Notes: generated by a model from the letters alone, not told the origin. Positions 8,931 to 18,857 are shown, counted from the stretch's first letter. The stretch is DNA of 64,000 bases from RHLJ01 sp965222205 (GCA_965222205.1 OZ244932.1:620001-684000); one strand, 5' to 3'. Made by a program: numbers and translations.

Positions 8931-11150
8931 TTGAAGTTCCTTTTCAATCTGGCTTTCTGTTTTAGCTTACTAATCGTTTTCAACAATAAGGTGTTAGCTC
9001 AGAAGCGCCCTCCAATAGAATTACAGAAGCTAGATTCCCCTCCGCAGTTAGATGGCAAAGTGCACGACTCAGAGTGGGGAAACATTACTCCACTAGGTGT
9101 ATCAATGTTGTTTCCCGAGTACAATGGAAGTCCAACAGAAAAAACTGAAATCCGAATCGCATATACCGAGGATTATATCTGGGCTTCAATCAGGGCTTAC
9201 GACAGTTCGCCGGAACTGATCCGAATAAACTCACTCTATCGTGACAGAGATAGCGGAGATGATACTTTTTCTGTAATTATTGATTCATTCAACAGTAATG
9301 AAACGGCAATGCAGTTTAAAGTAAACCCGGCAGGAGTCAGAATGGATCAGCTGATTCTTAATGATGCTGAGCCCGGAAGGGGGACTATCATAAACAGAGA
9401 CTGGAATGCTTTTTGGGATGCAGAAGCCAGTAGTGACGAAACAGGATGGTTCGCAGAGTTGAGAATTCCCTTTTCAACATTACGTTTTAAAGCTGAGGAA
9501 GGCGAGCCGGTAGTTATGGGTATCAGATCTTTCAGATGGATTCCGAGAAAAGGGGAGAATCAAGTATTTCCTCTTACATCTCCGAATGAAGCCTCCAGAC
9601 CCTGGCTTAAGCCGTCATTAGATCAGGACTTTGTTCTTGAGGATGTGGAATCAACGACTCCAATTTTTATTACACCATTTATTACAACCGGGCTAGGCTA
9701 CGATCATCAACTTAATACCAATAATACCGATTACGAAAGAGTCAAATCCGCGGAGTTAAAGTTAGGAGGAGATGTAAAGTATAGTATTAGCTCAGGGCTT
9801 ACTGCTGATCTAACAGTAAATACAGATTTTGCTCAGGTTGAAGCGGATGACCAGCAACTTAATGTGGGTAGATTCTCATTATTCTTCCCCGAAAAAAGGC
9901 CATTTTTTCAAGAAAGGTCAGATATTTTTGCGTTTAGTACGGGGGGCACAACAAGACTTTTTTATAGCAGAAGGATTGGTTTAGGTCCTGATGGAGAACC
10001 TATTGGAATATATGGCGGTGCCAGAATTGCCGGTGATTTCTCAGGAAATGACGTTGGCGTATTAAGCATGCAAACGAAAGACGAAAGAGGTATCCCGTCT
10101 GAAAATTTTGGGGTTTTCAGAGTTCGAAGACCGGTTATAAATCAGGGATCCAATGTAGGAGGGATATATACACACAGAATTTCCTCAAAGGGAGATTACA
10201 ATGTAGCATACGGAATTGATACCAATATAATGACGGGAGTAAGAAACCAATTAGCGATCAGGTGGGCACAAACCTTTGATCATGAATTATCAAACGGGTT
10301 AAAATCCGGTCGGTTATTAGCCAGATTCGAGAAAATCGGAAGGGAGGGTTTTCTCTATAACACTGAATTTGTTTGGTCGGGGAAGGAATACTTTCCGGAA
10401 GTTGGTTTTACGGCTGCCAATGATTTTTACGGTGGGATTACGAATTTTATATATGGATGGGTTCCTGATAATTCCTTTTATCGAATTGCTGCTTCCAGGG
10501 TTGGGCTATTTACTAGAATCAGAAATGTTACAAACAGCCTCGAATATCTGAATATTCATAATGCGTGGTATTATACAGCATCCAACAATTCACAAGGAGA
10601 GCTAAGGGTAAATTATATCTATGAAGACCTCCCACGAGAATTAACGATTGCAAGAGCTATATCAGTGCCCTCCGGATCGTACGAATTCTCCAATATTTCG
10701 GTCCGATACAGAAGCGCATCCGGCAAGCAGATAACGTTAAATAGCTCCGCGAATATCGGAAGTTTTTACGATGGGTACCGTACGTTCGTATCCGGATCAC
10801 CGGTTTGGAATGCAAATTCACATTTAGAGTTAGGGGTAGAATATCTGTATAACAGAATTCGGTTTTCAAAAAGAGATCAGCTACTCAACAGCCATATTGT
10901 ACGAGCAAGGATAAATCTCGCGTTTAATAAAATGCTGTCAGCAGAAAGTTATTCTCAGTATAACAGCATCAACGAAAAAGCACTGGTAAATCTTCGAATT
11001 CGATATAATTTCTCAGAAGGGCATGATTTGTTTGTTGTTTTAAATGGGGATTTAAACACGGTATCAAATGACGGTATTAACGAACCAACATTGCCGATTT
11101 CTGAGAGGGGAATATTTCTTGTTAAATATAATCGCACATTCCTTCGCTAA
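8931..11150 (+). CDS. DUF5916 outer-membrane protein with CBM9-like N-domain
   Basis: A 739-residue protein with a signal peptide of about 24 residues. A CBM9-like sandwich (about 35-210) begins LDGKVHDSEWGNI and contains WASIRAYDSSPE and GWFAELRIPFSTLRF. The rest is a DUF5916 beta-barrel with LFFPEKRPFFQE and a C-terminal aromatic/Arg strand. The start is TTG 8931, supported by AAAGGA at 8917-8922 with 8 bases spacing. Such proteins are probably outer-membrane channels or anchors; the substrate is unknown. Its last 13 codons are copied 2.2 kb downstream, beyond the next gene. Confidence 0.85.
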   Translation: MKFLFNLAFCFSLLIVFNNKVLAQKRPPIELQKLDSPPQLDGKVHDSEWGNITPLGVSMLFPEYNGSPTEKTEIRIAYTEDYIWASIRAYDSSPELIRINSLYRDRDSGDDTFSVIIDSFNSNETAMQFKVNPAGVRMDQLILNDAEPGRGTIINRDWNAFWDAEASSDETGWFAELRIPFSTLRFKAEEGEPVVMGIRSFRWIPRKGENQVFPLTSPNEASRPWLKPSLDQDFVLEDVESTTPIFITPFITTGLGYDHQLNTNNTDYERVKSAELKLGGDVKYSISSGLTADLTVNTDFAQVEADDQQLNVGRFSLFFPEKRPFFQERSDIFAFSTGGTTRLFYSRRIGLGPDGEPIGIYGGARIAGDFSGNDVGVLSMQTKDERGIPSENFGVFRVRRPVINQGSNVGGIYTHRISSKGDYNVAYGIDTNIMTGVRNQLAIRWAQTFDHELSNGLKSGRLLARFEKIGREGFLYNTEFVWSGKEYFPEVGFTAANDFYGGITNFIYGWVPDNSFYRIAASRVGLFTRIRNVTNSLEYLNIHNAWYYTASNNSQGELRVNYIYEDLPRELTIARAISVPSGSYEFSNISVRYRSASGKQITLNSSANIGSFYDGYRTFVSGSPVWNANSHLELGVEYLYNRIRFSKRDQLLNSHIVRARINLAFNKMLSAESYSQYNSINEKALVNLRIRYNFSEGHDLFVVLNGDLNTVSNDGINEPTLPISERGIFLVKYNRTFLR

Positions 11151-11179
11151 TCATGCATGAGAACTATATCTCAGTTAAA
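11111..11179 (+). repeat. Direct repeat copy 1 (3' end of the DUF5916 gene)
   Basis: This covers the last codons and 3' flank of the DUF5916 gene. The first 28 bases are identical to 13323-13350, and similarity continues, with a few substitutions and one indel, through CAGTTAAA. See copy 2. Confidence 0.85.
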
Positions 11180-11317
11180 TCATAAAATAAAAATCATGTT
11201 TACTTGATTTTACAAAGATAAAATAATCTTACTTAGAATAGAACGTATTAGCTCTAAAATTTACTTCAAACTGCAAACTACTTTATCCTTTCTGATTCAA
11301 ACTTAAATTACTTATAA

Positions 11318-13309
11318 ATGGATTTAATCAATTTCAAAAAAATCATTTTTTTACTTGTTCTTTTTTTTCCTGCTTATTTAAATGCGCAGACTTCGGTGTT
11401 GCTAGATAACGTACATGTTATCACTATGGAAACCGATGAGATACTTACTAACCATGCGGTTCTTATACAAAATGGAATAATTCAAGAGGTGTCTCGATCC
11501 GGCGAAATTGAAACGGGCCCAGATACACAGATTATTGATGGAAGAGGTAAGTATTTGCTTCCTGGCTTCATTAATATGTATACCCATATAAGTAAAGAGT
11601 CGCTTCCTTTATATCTTGCAAATGGACAAACAACCGTACGAGATGCGCCAAGTCATATTGCAGTACTTGGTTTGAGGGAAGGAATAAAATCTGGTGAATT
11701 GTTAGGTCCAGAGGTGCATAGTATTGGTTTACGGGCCACCGGGATGCCAGCGCCTTATCATGGTCAACAACCGACAACAACTCCAGAAGAAGGAAGAGAG
11801 CAAGTTCGTGAAGCAATACGTTTAGGGTATGATGGTATGATGATATATGCTACATGTTCTCCATCAACCTATGAAGCGATAATGGATGAAGCGGCTAAAC
11901 ACAATTTTCCAATATCCGGGCATTGGCCTATGTATGTAGATCAGGAAATAACTATTTCCGGATCTCAATCAACCTATGATAATTTTTCAGGGCTAACAAG
12001 GGGCGGTAATCTCAGAGTTGACGAGGAATTTTTAATAGATGGACTTAAGAAATATAACAAAGCTATTGTTCCAACAATATCAATTCACCGGCTATGGGGC
12101 ACAAGTCATCTGGATCACGAGCTGCACGAAAGTTTACCACTTCAGTATGTACCAACAAAAATGAAAGCTTCCTGGATACCTGATGGGGATCCTTCTCAGC
12201 CAAGTACGTACAATTATGAGAATGTAGCACGTTTGATCAAACGTATGCATGATGAAGGCATTCAACTGTATGTTGGAAGCGATGGCGGATTTCCGATGGC
12301 AGTACATGGGTTTTCATTTCATGATGAGTTAGAATCATTTGTAGATGCTGGCATTCCTGAATTCGCTACACTAAAATATGCTACTGTTGATGCAGCCAAA
12401 TATTTAGGCAAAGAAAAAACGGGGTTAGTTAAGCAAGGTTATGAAGCTGATTTAGTATTGCTGGCCGGAAATCCATTAGAGAATATTGCCGAATCAAAGA
12501 ATGTTGAGGGCGTTGTATTGAACGGACGATGGTTAAGTAAGGAGTTTCTTGATGAGCAACTGGATGCAGTGGAAGAAGTTATTTCTTCTCCAAGAGAAAG
12601 GTTTGCTGACTGGGAGAATTATTTAGTGAAGGATACAGAGTCAGAAGAATACCACTATTCTTATACATCATTTGAGCAGGAAGTTGGAGAAGAGAAAATA
12701 ATTATTGACAGAGAATCTAGTCGAAATTTTATCATGCGTGCTGTTTCTGTTGTTGATGGGCCTGACTTCCGTGAAACCTATGCGTATTATCGAGTTAATG
12801 GACGCCAGGTAGATTCTTTATCTGTTATTGTTAAAGGGGCAGATGGAGAATCTCAAATTTCTGCTTACAGATCAGGGAGAAAAGTAATTGTTGAAGGAGA
12901 GGCTCCGTTTCATGGGACATTTAAATACGAAGAACCATTCTTACCCGGAATGTTGTTGTTGGCGCCTTTTACATCCCGTTATTTTGATATAGATATTCTT
13001 GCAAATTATCAACTGGGACTAATGCTGCGAAAGAGCCTCAATGAGGGACAGGCTGATCAGTTACCCTCTGTACAAGTTGAAATGAACTCCGAAGAATTCG
13101 GAAAGAAATATATCGTTGACAGGTTCGATTTGACCGTGTACAGGAATAAGGATGAAAAGGGAAATCAGGTATTCACTTTTATTCATCCAGGTTTCTCAGG
13201 ATACCGTTCTTTAACTCAACCTTCATTCAATGTAAAGGCAGAGGTGAGAGAAGATCAGTTTATTTATTCTCTGATTTACAATAATTACAAAATAGAACGG
13301 GTGTTATAA
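11318..13309 (+). CDS. Secreted amidohydrolase-like protein with C-terminal extension
   Basis: A 663-residue exported protein with a signal peptide ending LNAQ near residue 24. Residues 27-400 follow the imidazolonepropionase-type amidohydrolase plan: an N-terminal beta-sandwich, KYLLPGFINMYTH, ISGHWPMY, YVGSDGGFP, and GYEADLVLLAGNPLENI. The first His of the HxH metal motif is Tyr (Y88-T-H90), so metal binding may be altered. Residues 430-663 form an extra, unrecognised beta-rich domain. The gene is flanked by direct repeats at 11111 and 13323, which suggests insertion or a rearranged duplication. Confidence 0.78.
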   Translation: MDLINFKKIIFLLVLFFPAYLNAQTSVLLDNVHVITMETDEILTNHAVLIQNGIIQEVSRSGEIETGPDTQIIDGRGKYLLPGFINMYTHISKESLPLYLANGQTTVRDAPSHIAVLGLREGIKSGELLGPEVHSIGLRATGMPAPYHGQQPTTTPEEGREQVREAIRLGYDGMMIYATCSPSTYEAIMDEAAKHNFPISGHWPMYVDQEITISGSQSTYDNFSGLTRGGNLRVDEEFLIDGLKKYNKAIVPTISIHRLWGTSHLDHELHESLPLQYVPTKMKASWIPDGDPSQPSTYNYENVARLIKRMHDEGIQLYVGSDGGFPMAVHGFSFHDELESFVDAGIPEFATLKYATVDAAKYLGKEKTGLVKQGYEADLVLLAGNPLENIAESKNVEGVVLNGRWLSKEFLDEQLDAVEEVISSPRERFADWENYLVKDTESEEYHYSYTSFEQEVGEEKIIIDRESSRNFIMRAVSVVDGPDFRETYAYYRVNGRQVDSLSVIVKGADGESQISAYRSGRKVIVEGEAPFHGTFKYEEPFLPGMLLLAPFTSRYFDIDILANYQLGLMLRKSLNEGQADQLPSVQVEMNSEEFGKKYIVDRFDLTVYRNKDEKGNQVFTFIHPGFSGYRSLTQPSFNVKAEVREDQFIYSLIYNNYKIERVL

Positions 13310-13322
13310 AGATATAGCCTCT

Positions 13323-13390
13323 AATATTTCTTGTTAAATATAATCGCACAATTTTCGCTAATTATGCTTGAAAACTATATCCCAGTTAAA
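13323..13390 (+). repeat. Direct repeat copy 2, downstream of amidohydrolase
   Basis: A near-copy of 11111-11179: 28 identical bases, then ~40 imperfect. It lies in non-coding DNA just after the amidohydrolase stop. It is therefore a stranded fragment of the DUF5916 3' end, and the two copies bracket a block of about 2.2 kb. Confidence 0.85.
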
Positions 13391-13520
13391 AACAATTCCC
13401 AATTAAATCAAAAAATCAGCTATTCAAAGCAATTTGATTCCTTAAGGCAGCTTCAGTTAGTATAGTCTGAGATGTTGATAAGAACTAAAAAAGACAGCCA
13501 ATCTCATCGCAGGAGCAACA

Positions 13521-15209
13521 ATGAAAAGTCTAAAAACTGTTATATCTGTAATACTGTTAACCTTTTTCATAAACAGTTGCTCCTTATTAGCTCTTGAATT
13601 TGGGGAAACAGAAATAGTAAATGGGAATAAAGGAGAAGCATTAGATGAGTTCTTCACTAAGTTGGAGTTTTTTGGTTTTGGAGGACAGTTATTAATAAAA
13701 AATGAGGGAGAAATAATACTTCAAAAGGCTTATGGTTATGCCGGTAGATCCGAGGGTAGAAAATCTGATTTAGCTACGGTTTATTCGGTTGCTTCATTGG
13801 GAAAGCAGTTTACGGCAACGGCAATTTTAAAGCTTGAACAAGATGGGAAACTAAGCATAGATGATACTATTGATAAGTATTTTGATAATCTGGCTGAGGA
13901 TAAGAAAGCTATTACAATCTTAAACCTGCTAACGCATAGTTCAGGGCTGCCCTATCATGTGGATTCAAATTTCACTGAGGAAGGAATAACGCGAGAGGAA
14001 TTAGAGCGCAGAATAGTACACCTGAATCTTTTATTTGAACCCGGTACGAGCAGTTCTTATTCAAATCCGGGATACAATCTTCTGGGTTTGATCATAGAAA
14101 AACAATCAGGGAAATCATTTCAGGAGTATCTTATTGAGGAGCTCTTTGAGCCTGCCGGAATGGAAAACACTCATTTTAATTCACCTTCTCTGGATGTAGT
14201 GGGAGCACATTCTTACAGTGATAATATTGATCACGGCGATGCATCGAAACAACCATTTTTTCTGAAATCTCTTGGAGCAGGAGGACAATTAAGTACCGTT
14301 GAAGATCTTAATAAATGGGAAAAAGCCTTAAACGAAAACCTGATCATAAATGAAGAGCAGAGCAAAAAACTGATCACCCCGTTCTTAAGAAATGAAGCCC
14401 TTGGTTGGAGAGTTTTTGAAACAGGCAGAGGAACAAAAGTTGTTTTGCACCCGGGAGACTTTCAGGGCTTTAATGTTGAGTTCAGGAGATACGTCGATGA
14501 GTCAAGAACAATCATCTTACTAAGTAATATCCGTGAAAATGCTAACGGATATAGAAGGGTTCTGATGAACTTAATCGGACAGTATTTAGAAGGAGAAACT
14601 GAATTACCTGAAATTCCTGATTTATATCCGGCAAAAGATTTGAATATTGATATAGAAGACTATCAGTTTCACTCATCAGATTATAAAGTAATCCGGGAAA
14701 AGGATGCTTTATACCTGACACCTCAAACAGAGAAAGGCCTTGCTCTTTTTAGCAGTATTCAGGATGAAGAGAGATTGGATCTTTTAAACCGACAGGCCAG
14801 CGAAGTTTTAAAACGATTAGAAAACCAGGAATTTAATGAGACCTCGAAGTATCTGAATAGGAATCTTACAGTGCCTGCGGTAGAAAATATTTGGAGGACT
14901 TCTATGAATATATTCGAAGAAGAGTTAGGGAGAAAAAGAAACCAGGAGCTCATCGGTACTTATATCTCAGACGAGATGATGTCGTTCAGTTATTTCAAGC
15001 TCGAATTCGAAAAAGGTTCAAAAACGGGAACATTGGTTTGGTTCAGGGATAAGCTTATTGCCTATCATTTCGGCACCGATTACCCGCTATATAAGAAGCT
15101 TGGATTTGACCAGTTTGGAAATCTTTTTAATTATTCAGTATTCAATAATGATTTAATCAAAATTAGTTTTGCAGGTGGTACTCCGAAAATAACGGTGACA
15201 AAAGAATAA
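13521..15209 (+). CDS. Lipoprotein serine hydrolase (beta-lactamase class C-like)
   Basis: A 562-residue lipoprotein; the lipobox is FINSC (Cys20). The catalytic domain (about 45-370) has all three class C/DD-peptidase motifs: S92-L-G-K95, Y180-S-N182 and H310-P-G. The family includes beta-lactamases, DD-peptidases and esterases; it acts in the periplasm or at the surface. Residues 370-562 form a separate beta-rich region, as in lipocalin-tailed members. It converges with the S41 peptidase. Esterase or peptidase activity is as likely as beta-lactam hydrolysis. Confidence 0.87.
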   Translation: MKSLKTVISVILLTFFINSCSLLALEFGETEIVNGNKGEALDEFFTKLEFFGFGGQLLIKNEGEIILQKAYGYAGRSEGRKSDLATVYSVASLGKQFTATAILKLEQDGKLSIDDTIDKYFDNLAEDKKAITILNLLTHSSGLPYHVDSNFTEEGITREELERRIVHLNLLFEPGTSSSYSNPGYNLLGLIIEKQSGKSFQEYLIEELFEPAGMENTHFNSPSLDVVGAHSYSDNIDHGDASKQPFFLKSLGAGGQLSTVEDLNKWEKALNENLIINEEQSKKLITPFLRNEALGWRVFETGRGTKVVLHPGDFQGFNVEFRRYVDESRTIILLSNIRENANGYRRVLMNLIGQYLEGETELPEIPDLYPAKDLNIDIEDYQFHSSDYKVIREKDALYLTPQTEKGLALFSSIQDEERLDLLNRQASEVLKRLENQEFNETSKYLNRNLTVPAVENIWRTSMNIFEEELGRKRNQELIGTYISDEMMSFSYFKLEFEKGSKTGTLVWFRDKLIAYHFGTDYPLYKKLGFDQFGNLFNYSVFNNDLIKISFAGGTPKITVTKE

Positions 15210-15238
15210 CCCCTGACTGTAAGATCAAGTCTTGGCTA

Positions 15239-16600
15239 TTACATATAATTACTGACAATCTCTTCTACCGACAAACTTTGAACGTTATCTATTTGAATAT
15301 CCGGTACTACTCCCTGTAAGTTTTCCTGTCCACAAGGGAGGTAGAATTTTTTGAAAGAGATTGTGCCGGTCAGCTTAGTATTTGGTAACTCAAATCCAAT
15401 ATTGTCTCCATAGAAAATTGTTAATCCGCCGGTTTCTTCTCCTACGATGGTACCTATTTCATAACACTTTATAGTATTTGAAAGAATTGAAGCACTGGAA
15501 AAAGTAAAATTACTTGTAATAAAGATTGATTCTCCTTCAAAACTATGCTTCGGTTTTTCAAGACCGAACACTATTTCTGTCTCTTTACCTTCTTTCGCAA
15601 AAGTTGCTCTTCCAACTTTGGTAAGAAATGCGAACGGATACACGTACCACGGCACATAGTTTTCACGAATGTATTTCTTTTGTTTTTTACTGGCTCTCAC
15701 CAGCATTTTGTCAACTTGTTTAAAAGGCTTATTGGAAAGATAGTTAAGAAGACTGGTTCCTAATTCAGAATTGCCACCGGAATTTTCTCTGAGATCGACA
15801 ATCAGTTTGCTGATATTTTTCTCTTCCATCTCTCTGAAGGATGATTTTAAAAGTTGGTCAAACTCATCCTTTTTAACCATGGAGTTGAACTCCAGAACAC
15901 CTGCATTTAATTCTTCAGATATTCTGAATGAATGATTCGGAATACTTACATCCTCATTCTTATTCAGAGTATCTGAATCTTCATCTGTTTTTTTTATAAG
16001 AAGAGTTTCAGAATCTCCTTCTAATTCAATTTCAAAGGAATCCACATCCCCATATATGAACCAGATAAACTTGGCAAACCTTTTTTCGATAACGATGTTT
16101 TGAAAAGAGGTGAGTTCGGCTGATGTATACGTCCTCATTTCGGTAAGAAGTTCGTCCGCAGAAACCCCATTGATAGAGAGTACTTTCCTCTCTACTACTT
16201 CATTTTGATCAGACACAAATATCGAGACCTGATCCTGATCAATTGATACTTCATACGGAAATATGAACCCACTTTCTTTGAAAGAATTATACTCTTTTGC
16301 AGGGAAGTTGATTTCTGTATGTCCATCATTAAGCAGAGTAGAGAGTGGAATTATTCTCTTAGCAAACTCAATCCGGTTCAGTTGTTCAGGTAAATTACTT
16401 CTAACAGAATCCACCGCCTCGATGAATCTTTCTTTTTCATAATAGGCGAAGGGGTTCGGGTGGATTTCCATTAGAGATTCGGTAAAATAGTCAAGGTCTT
16501 GAATTAGTTCTTCTCTTGAATAAGTTACCTCAGTTTTTTGGGTAGATTCTTGCTGAAAACCAATCAGAGGAATCAGGGCCAGAAGGATAAATTTATACAT
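15239..16600 (-). CDS. Secreted S41-family serine peptidase
   Basis: A 453-residue protein with a short signal-like start (MYKFILLALIPLIGF). Family S41 (tail-specific/tricorn core) features are LLNDGHTEI (His94), KLIVDLRENSGGN near 265-277, and a Ser in NFTFSSASIL near 368-369 followed by GEETGG. There is no clear PDZ domain, though residues 100-220 are beta-rich. It probably degrades peptides in the periplasm. It converges with the serine hydrolase at 13521; 79 bases separate it from the AraC-type regulator upstream on the same strand. Confidence 0.85.
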   Translation of the reverse strand: MYKFILLALIPLIGFQQESTQKTEVTYSREELIQDLDYFTESLMEIHPNPFAYYEKERFIEAVDSVRSNLPEQLNRIEFAKRIIPLSTLLNDGHTEINFPAKEYNSFKESGFIFPYEVSIDQDQVSIFVSDQNEVVERKVLSINGVSADELLTEMRTYTSAELTSFQNIVIEKRFAKFIWFIYGDVDSFEIELEGDSETLLIKKTDEDSDTLNKNEDVSIPNHSFRISEELNAGVLEFNSMVKKDEFDQLLKSSFREMEEKNISKLIVDLRENSGGNSELGTSLLNYLSNKPFKQVDKMLVRASKKQKKYIRENYVPWYVYPFAFLTKVGRATFAKEGKETEIVFGLEKPKHSFEGESIFITSNFTFSSASILSNTIKCYEIGTIVGEETGGLTIFYGDNIGFELPNTKLTGTISFKKFYLPCGQENLQGVVPDIQIDNVQSLSVEEIVSNYM

Positions 16601-16679
16601 TGAAAATATTCTATAATTAGATGTTAAATCGTATTGATCTTCTAATTATATGCAACTAGTCACTGTTTGGAGCCCGAAC

Positions 16680-17741
16680 TTATATGTTCGCACTTTTTTT
16701 CTGACGGTATTTTGATGGGGTTAATCCGGTTTCTTTTTTAAAAACAGAGTTAAAAGTGGACTTGGAGTTAAATCCGGAGTCAAACATAATTTCTCCGATT
16801 CTGTCTCTTTGATTATTCGGATCGAGTAACAATTTTTTGGCATGTTGAACTCGATATGAATTTATAAATTCATAAAAATTTCGTCCTGCTTTTTCATTAA
16901 TAACTCTCGAGATCTTATAATTCTTTTCTCCCAGCTCCAGGGAAAGATCTTCAAGACTTAACTTTTCATTAAGAAATAGCTTCTTCTTATCGATAACTGA
17001 TTTTAATTGTTCATAAAGAGAATCAATTTCTTCCTGAGATAAAGAGTTACCGCCATACTTTTCTTTTTTTGTGATCAGCAAAAAAGAGGAATTAATAGAT
17101 TTATAGTAGAGATAACTGATTAGTACAAGCACGGACAAGAAAACAAAGGTACTTCTCATATAATCGTCTACACTTTGTAACGTAGATTCAAGCAGTAAAA
17201 AAATCAGTACTACTAAAAAAATGACTATTAGGTTTTTTACCCAGTCTAACCGGTAGCTGTGAACACTGGAATAGTTATTCTCTAATTCCCTGTGATAATG
17301 TTTTATCTCCTTAAGAGATAAGTAGAGGTAAAAACCTATATGGATGATAACAGGCAGGTGGTAAGTTTTATAAATAAAGTTATAGATGAATTGATGGAAA
17401 GGAATGAGACCTGCAAGGATAATAATAGAGGGAAGAAAGTGAATTTTCAGATTGCTAAGCTTGCTGTTTAATTCATACATCATTGATACAACAAACAGAT
17501 AAATCAGAGGACCATACAGGAACCCAAAAAAAACTCCAAGATTCCATTGTTGACTTATTAGATTGGTCGTAATAAGGATGACATTTAGAAAATTGAGCCC
17601 AATTAAGGCAGTTAAACTTGCCAATAGGAGCTTGTGAATTTTTTTACTTTTTGAGGATAAAAGTATAGTGGTGAAAAAAAACGAGAGATAGACTATAACA
17701 GGAGGGACAATCTCAAAAGTATATTCAAAAAACGACTGCAT
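16680..17741 (-). CDS. Membrane-anchored AraC-family transcription regulator
   Basis: With ATG at 17741 the product has 353 residues: seven or eight hydrophobic segments in the first ~220 residues, then a cytosolic AraC HTH domain at the C-terminus (FYEFINSYRVQHAKKLL, GFNSKSTFNSVFKKETGLTPSKYR). An in-frame ATG at 17864 would add 41 unusual residues, and neither start has a good ribosome site. The design, common in Bacteroidota-type bacteria, suggests direct sensing of a membrane-soluble or external signal. It may control the S41 peptidase gene downstream (inference). The 17742-18035 flank shows nothing else I can support. Confidence 0.82.
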   Translation of the reverse strand: MQSFFEYTFEIVPPVIVYLSFFFTTILLSSKSKKIHKLLLASLTALIGLNFLNVILITTNLISQQWNLGVFFGFLYGPLIYLFVVSMMYELNSKLSNLKIHFLPSIIILAGLIPFHQFIYNFIYKTYHLPVIIHIGFYLYLSLKEIKHYHRELENNYSSVHSYRLDWVKNLIVIFLVVLIFLLLESTLQSVDDYMRSTFVFLSVLVLISYLYYKSINSSFLLITKKEKYGGNSLSQEEIDSLYEQLKSVIDKKKLFLNEKLSLEDLSLELGEKNYKISRVINEKAGRNFYEFINSYRVQHAKKLLLDPNNQRDRIGEIMFDSGFNSKSTFNSVFKKETGLTPSKYRQKKSANI

Positions 17742-18035
17742 TATTACCAATTCTATTAATCTCGATGCAAAAACAACATATTTCTGAGGCTTCTTTTCAT
17801 CAATAGGCTCGGATAGAAAGATACATAGAATTTTAGATACTAAGACAGTTAAACATAAATGCAATATTGGTCTGGGTGGAGCATTTAAGACTATATCTAT
17901 ATCAGATGCTCATTTGAATAAAATAGATGACACCTAAATCTTGAGTTGAAGGAGTAAACGATTTAGACGGGTTTTTGTTGATGGAAAAATTTGGCGATTC
18001 GAATTGATCAAATTACCCACAATTTAAATATTTAC

Positions 18036-18659
18036 TCAATATGGTGATTCCAGCACAATTAACATTCCATTTTTTGCTAAAGCTTGTCTTTTAATGAGTC
18101 GAATACCATGGCTGTAATCAAAGTAATCTCTGCGGTGTACGGTGCTAAATGGTTGTATAACGGTTGAATCCGATAAATGCCAGCCATAAATTGCTACTTT
18201 TTCAGAATCTCTGCGTATTGCAATTACATCTTTTTTATGACCCGCTATCAATTTTCCAGACGTATTTGTGAAACCGGAGTCCACTAGCTGTTCTTCAATT
18301 AATTGATGGTGTTTAAGGTAATACGTTCTGGTTGTCATTTCATCGGTTGGTGGCATTGGAATGGGGGCAAGTTTAATGTCTGCCTGTTTATAGATCGCAT
18401 CTACCATTTCCGGTGTTGGGAGCCACATTTCTAAACTGTCAACAAGTTGAAGTGCAGCTGAGTATCCTAAAGGAGTTCTGATTCCATCTTCTGAGTAATA
18501 ATCTGCAGACACACATATTGTGAGGCTATCGTACAAAACAGGAATAAATTCACCGCAAAAAGATTCTTGATTTTCAGGATTGGAAAAACTGAATTGTGTT
18601 GAGCTCAATCCTGAAAAAAACCATACGGCAGCAATAGTAAATACAATATTAAATTTCAT
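18036..18659 (-). CDS. Conserved secreted protein, unknown function
   Basis: A 207-residue exported protein with a signal peptide of about 25 residues. Motifs I associate with a widespread uncharacterised family are present: VLYDSLTICVSADYY, TPLGYSAALQLVDSL, LPTPEMVDAIYKQAD, LIAGHKKDVIAI, STVHRRDYFDYSHGIRLI. The conserved His, Lys, Asp and Tyr residues suggest an enzyme, but I know no reaction. It stands alone, flanked downstream by the AraC regulator gene and upstream by a pyruvate kinase relic. Confidence 0.7.
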   Translation of the reverse strand: MKFNIVFTIAAVWFFSGLSSTQFSFSNPENQESFCGEFIPVLYDSLTICVSADYYSEDGIRTPLGYSAALQLVDSLEMWLPTPEMVDAIYKQADIKLAPIPMPPTDEMTTRTYYLKHHQLIEEQLVDSGFTNTSGKLIAGHKKDVIAIRRDSEKVAIYGWHLSDSTVIQPFSTVHRRDYFDYSHGIRLIKRQALAKNGMLIVLESPY

Positions 18660-18753
18660 ACAGTGTACACTTATCTAAACATACTAATTAATCCAAATCA
18701 GTGGGATAATTCAACATCTGTTTCCAATGCAAGAAAATTCTTAACAGTTTAAT

Positions 18754-18857
18754 TTATTTTGGTGCAATAGATTCAAACATCCTCACATCTTTATCTCGAG
18801 AGGAATTCATACTGGACAATATCGTAAGAAGCTGCAGTAGTAAGATATCTTGGAAAC
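18754..18857 (-). pseudogene. pyk: Relic of pyruvate kinase 3' end
   Basis: Read on the minus strand, 18754-18830 gives ILSSMNSSRDKDVRMFES and ends IAPK-stop. The 27 bases above it give YLTTAAS-Y-D-I in another frame. This matches the junction of a pyruvate kinase C-terminus (KGPYL..AV..L..ILSRM...KK). No start or catalytic part remains. Bases 18772-18795 are identical to 36685-36708 in the larger relic. Confidence 0.6.

Noticed and set aside
10720..10745. GATAACGTTAAAT shared with 8880-8895
   Set aside because: One copy is inside a coding region; 13 bases in AT-rich DNA without further context is likely chance.
13521..15209. Antibiotic-resistance beta-lactamase
   Set aside because: The motifs are those of the broad class C/esterase/DD-peptidase group, the protein is a long lipoprotein with an extra domain, and no resistance-specific feature is visible.
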